From: Glycine soja
Taxonomy: Eukaryota > Streptophyta > Magnoliopsida > Fabales > Fabaceae
Assembly: GCF_004193775.1 (NCBI RefSeq)
Contig: NC_041005.1
Coordinates: 6,512,501-6,576,500 of the forward strand
Direction of reading: 5' to 3'
DNA: 64,000 nt
The position numbers and the translations under genes are program-made. Positions 60,843 through 64,000 of this stretch are shown here, one piece after another. How positions within the stretch are numbered: the first letter of the stretch is position 1; every line of letters starts with the position of its first letter. The notes beneath the pieces were generated by a model. The model made no database searches. It was given only the letters and a program-made list of their open reading frames with translations, and was not told the origin of the DNA.

Positions 60843-62906
60843 ATGAGCGAGAGTCGACTATTGAATAAGATTCTGAATAAGTGTTCGAAGCGTCGTTTGC
60901 TTGATCAGGGAAAGCAAGTACATGGGGTGGTGGAGAAACTAGGGTTTCGACGTGATTTGGTTTTGAGTAATGATCTTATTGACATGTACGCAAAATGTGG
61001 TACCGTGGATTTTGCTTGTATGATGTTTGATCGGATGCCTGAAAGAAATGTGGTCTCTTGGACGGCTCTCATGTGTGGGTACCTGCAAAATAGTGATGCT
61101 AAAACCACTTTGCTGTTGTTTGTTAAAATGGGTCGTTCAGATGTTAAGCCGAACGAGTTTACACTTTCCACGAGTTTAAAAGCATGTGGGGTTCTGGGGA
61201 TTCCTTGGAACGGAATGCAGATTCATGGGGTTTGTGCAAAATCTAATTTTGATTGGGTACCCGTTGTGGGCAATTCTATGATTGACATGTACTCCAAGTG
61301 TGGTATGGTTGGTGAGGCAGCCCGAGTGTTTAACACTTTGCCAGTGAGAAATGTTATAAGCTGGAATGCAATGATTGCTGGGTATACCAACGAAAGAAAT
61401 GGTGAAGAGGCTTTGAATCTATTCCGAGAAATGCGAGAGAAGGGAGAAGTTCCTGATGGATACACATATTCAAGCTCATTAAAGGCGTGTAGTTGTGCTG
61501 ATGCAGCAGGAGAAGGAATGCAAATACATGCTGCCTTAATCAGACATGGGTTTCCTTACTTGGCTCAATCAGCTGTTGCAGGTGCTCTGGTTGATCTTTA
61601 TGTCAAATGCAGGCGCATGGCTGAAGCTAGGAAGGTGTTTGATCGAATTGAAGAGAAGAGTGTGATGTCTTGGAGCACACTAATTCTTGGTTATGCACAG
61701 GAAGATAATTTGAAAGAAGCCATGGACTTGTTTAGGGAGTTGAGAGAGAGCAGACATAGAATGGATGGGTTTGTACTCTCGAGCATCATAGGTGTATTTG
61801 CTGATTTTGCCCTTCTAGAGCAAGGGAAGCAAATGCATGCTTATACCATCAAAGTCCCGTATGGTTTATTGGAAATGTCAGTGGCTAATTCAGTTTTGGA
61901 TATGTACATGAAATGCGGACTAACAGTTGAGGCAGATGCACTTTTCAGAGAGATGCTAGAAAGAAATGTGGTCTCATGGACTGTTATGATCACTGGTTAT
62001 GGGAAACACGGTATAGGGAATAAGGCAGTTGAACTTTTTAACGAAATGCAAGAGAATGGAATTGAACCTGACAGTGTGACTTACTTGGCTGTGCTCTCAG
62101 CTTGCAGCCATTCTGGACTCATCAAAGAAGGTAAAAAATACTTCTCTATTTTATGTAGCAATCAGAAGATCAAACCGAAAGTAGAGCATTATGCTTGCAT
62201 GGTTGATCTTCTTGGACGAGGTGGGCGCCTAAAGGAAGCAAAGAATCTCATTGAGAAAATGCCTCTAAAGCCAAATGTGGGCATATGGCAGACATTACTT
62301 AGTGTTTGTAGAATGCATGGAGATGTGGAAATGGGGAAACAAGTGGGAGAGATACTTTTGAGAAGGGAAGGTAATAATCCAGCCAACTATGTCATGGTGT
62401 CAAACATGTATGCTCATGCAGGGTATTGGAAAGAGAGTGAGAAAATAAGAGAAACCCTGAAGAGAAAGGGATTGAAGAAAGAGGCAGGACGTAGTTGGGT
62501 AGAGATGGACAAGGAAATCCACATTTTCTATAATGGAGATGGCATGCATCCTCTCATAGAGGAAATTCATGAAGTGTTGAAAGAAATGGAGAAGAGGGTG
62601 AAAGAAGAAATGGGCTATGTTCATAGCATAAATTTTTCATTGCATGATGTTGAAGAGGAGTCGAAGATGGAGAGTTTGAGGGTTCATAGCGAGAAATTAG
62701 CCATTGGGTTGGTTTTGGTTAGACGAGGATTAAAACTAAAAGGTGAAAGAGTGATTAGGATTTTCAAGAACTTGAGGGTTTGTGGGGATTGTCATGCATT
62801 CATCAAAGGTTTGTCAAAGGTTTTGAAGATTGCATTTGTGGTGAGAGATGCAAATAGGTTTCACAGATTTGAGAACGGTTTATGTTCGTGTGGAGATTAC
62901 TGGTGA
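60843..62906 (+). CDS. DYW-class pentatricopeptide repeat protein (At3g15130-like)
   Basis: Intronless, 687 residues. PLS-class PPR proteins bind organelle RNA through their repeats, and the DYW domain is a cytidine deaminase that edits C to U. The repeats run from about residue 5 to 500 with clear motifs such as NVVSWTALMCGYLQNSDAKT, NVISWNAMIAGYTNERNGEE and SVMSWSTLILGYAQEDNLKE. E/E+ motifs follow (NYVMVSNMYAHAGYWKESEK, EAGRSWVEMDKEIHIF). The DYW domain keeps its zinc/catalytic residues: HSE (H615, E617), CGDCH (C647, C650, H651), CSC near 681-683 and the terminal DYW. The length and sequence match my memory of Arabidopsis At3g15130 (PCMP-H86), which is 689 residues. The start is the first ATG and no clear transit peptide can be read from the first residues. 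The target RNA site is unknown. The promoter must lie within the antisense PPR fragment. Confidence 0.95.
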   Translation: MSESRLLNKILNKCSKRRLLDQGKQVHGVVEKLGFRRDLVLSNDLIDMYAKCGTVDFACMMFDRMPERNVVSWTALMCGYLQNSDAKTTLLLFVKMGRSDVKPNEFTLSTSLKACGVLGIPWNGMQIHGVCAKSNFDWVPVVGNSMIDMYSKCGMVGEAARVFNTLPVRNVISWNAMIAGYTNERNGEEALNLFREMREKGEVPDGYTYSSSLKACSCADAAGEGMQIHAALIRHGFPYLAQSAVAGALVDLYVKCRRMAEARKVFDRIEEKSVMSWSTLILGYAQEDNLKEAMDLFRELRESRHRMDGFVLSSIIGVFADFALLEQGKQMHAYTIKVPYGLLEMSVANSVLDMYMKCGLTVEADALFREMLERNVVSWTVMITGYGKHGIGNKAVELFNEMQENGIEPDSVTYLAVLSACSHSGLIKEGKKYFSILCSNQKIKPKVEHYACMVDLLGRGGRLKEAKNLIEKMPLKPNVGIWQTLLSVCRMHGDVEMGKQVGEILLRREGNNPANYVMVSNMYAHAGYWKESEKIRETLKRKGLKKEAGRSWVEMDKEIHIFYNGDGMHPLIEEIHEVLKEMEKRVKEEMGYVHSINFSLHDVEEESKMESLRVHSEKLAIGLVLVRRGLKLKGERVIRIFKNLRVCGDCHAFIKGLSKVLKIAFVVRDANRFHRFENGLCSCGDYW

Positions 62907-63465
62907 ACCGAACCGAAAAATTTAACACCCTTGTTTGATGGATGTCAAACTCTCTATCTACTTTTTATTCTTTATACTTCTTTATATTTTATTATTAAAA
63001 ATAGACTGAAATATATGTTTATCTTTAATAAATACTTAATCTTTATATTTATTTTCTAATAAATTAATAAATTTGTTGTCTTGAATTTCTAATAAAATAA
63101 TAATTTTACTTTTTATCATTGATATTTTATTTTAATCTTAATAAATTAGAGAATTAGAGAATTTTATATTTGCTTCTTAATAAATTAACATTTTATTTTA
63201 ATCTCAACTAATTTAAAATGAAAAATTATCAAAAAATAAACACAAATTCATTAATTTATCATAAACTAAAACAATGTCAAGACCCAAAATTATTATTTTA
63301 TTAAAAACTTAACACAAAACAAAAACTTATGAGACAGCAAACGTACAAATGGAATACTTACTAAAAATTTAAAACATTTAAACCTTAAAAATATATTAAA
63401 ATCTTTAATATCATAATTCTTTAATATATTACTGCATGAAATTTCTTCTCTTTAATATTATTATA
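62907..63465. other. 3' flank of the PPR gene, AT-rich
   Basis: Low-complexity AT-rich sequence with TTTTATTTTAATCT repeated in diverged form. No feature supported. Confidence 0.4.
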
Positions 63466-63467
63466 AT

Positions 63468-63564
63468 ACTCATCCTCAAACATTCGTAAACCCGCGTTGT
63501 TCATATATAATATTTTCCTACTTTGGCTGAGAAAAAAAAAAAAAAGACCCATCCTCAAACATTC
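63468..63564 (+). mobile_element. 64-bp L1-type LINE tail with 15-18-bp target duplication
   Basis: The insert of about 61-64 bases between CATCCTCAAACATTC copies (63471-63485 and 63550-63564) ends in a long A-run. The duplication may extend to 18 bases with one mismatch. The part before the A-run, ATAATATTTTCCTACTTTGG then CTGAG, closely resembles the end of the LINE in the copia element (ATAATATATCACCTACTTTTG then CTGAGC). So it is an extreme 5' truncation of the same or a related LINE family. Confidence 0.75.
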
Positions 63565-64000
63565 TCATTAAATTTTGAAAGTAAATCCCTTGCTCCCCAT
63601 TAAAAATATTTACCCTAGGTCCCTATGCTTTGCGAGTAGCCATAGGATTGGATTAAATTGCGATCCCTGGTTACCTTAGTAAAAATACTTTTTCATTTAT
63701 TTAATTTTTACGCTTCGCCTACTCCAGCACACCTTAATTCTTGTGCTACCCTAAACCGAGTTCAGTTACCCTAAACCATGTAACAAGACAGTGGGTTTAA
63801 ATGAACAAAATGAAAACAAATAATGATAAAATTAAAATATATTTTCAACGCGACTGAGCCACTGCTATAAATAATAAAGAAATGGATACATTCAAAGTTG
63901 TAACCTGTGCAACCGACAATCTTTAAAATGGAAGTCATTCCAAAAATCTGGTTTCTTAAGTAGGATTCCTAAAGAAGATATGATCGAGGGCTTGGCAAGC
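63565..64000. other. Unassigned sequence at window end
   Basis: AT-rich sequence without a recognised feature; any gene starting here would continue beyond the window. Confidence 0.3.

Overview
The window is nuclear DNA of a flowering plant, most likely a legume of the soybean (Glycine) type. It is very AT-rich, the genes have many short introns with GT-AG borders, and long (TA)n tracts and several classes of plant transposon are present. Species assignment is inference; the plant and dicot assignment is firm. No bacterial-type operon, CRISPR array or intact rRNA gene was seen.

Six intact protein-coding genes are supported. (1) A group C bZIP transcription factor, + strand, six exons, 2477-8009. 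(2) A single-exon calmodulin-like EF-hand protein, - strand, 11878-12414. (3) A 14-exon membrane-anchored coiled-coil protein of the Arabidopsis 'myosin heavy chain-related' type, + strand, 22871-28590. (4) A NAC transcription factor closest in my memory to ANAC038/039, - strand, 40418-42677. (5) A tRNA (guanine-N7-)-methyltransferase with a spliced 5' leader, + strand, CDS 58393-59160. (6) An intronless DYW-class PPR protein, + strand, 60843-62906. Gene fragments comprise an ARM-repeat pseudogene (44.7-45.0 kb) and an antisense PPR pseudogene (60.1-60.8 kb) that ends 28 bp before the start of the intact PPR gene.

The rest is intergenic DNA and mobile elements. A decayed Ty1/copia retrotransposon fills 28.8-33.6 kb and carries a 5'-truncated L1-type LINE inside its reverse transcriptase region, with a clear 14-bp target duplication. 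Three further LINE remnants on the - strand lie at 48.1-49.95, 55.0-55.96 and 59.4-60.0 kb. Two very short LINE tails (60 and 64 bp) with 20-bp and 15-18-bp duplications lie at 3.8 and 63.5 kb. DNA-transposon derivatives include a 2-kb TAA-flanked element (14.7-16.7 kb) holding a nested 501-bp hAT-type MITE with a perfect 8-bp duplication, and a 461-bp Mutator-type MITE with a 9-bp duplication upstream of the methyltransferase gene. That MITE contains a dense array of short palindromes. A foldback structure at 37.5-38.05 kb carries two divergent tRNA-Ile(AAU)-like sequences.

The genes do not form one pathway. From memory, the coiled-coil and NAC genes correspond to Arabidopsis neighbours (At2g24420/At2g24430), and the bZIP and methyltransferase genes to two other near neighbours (At5g24800/At5g24840), so the gene order looks like an old conserved block spread apart by transposons. 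I did not find a convincing new multi-gene system; the most unusual structures are the palindrome array and the tRNA foldback.
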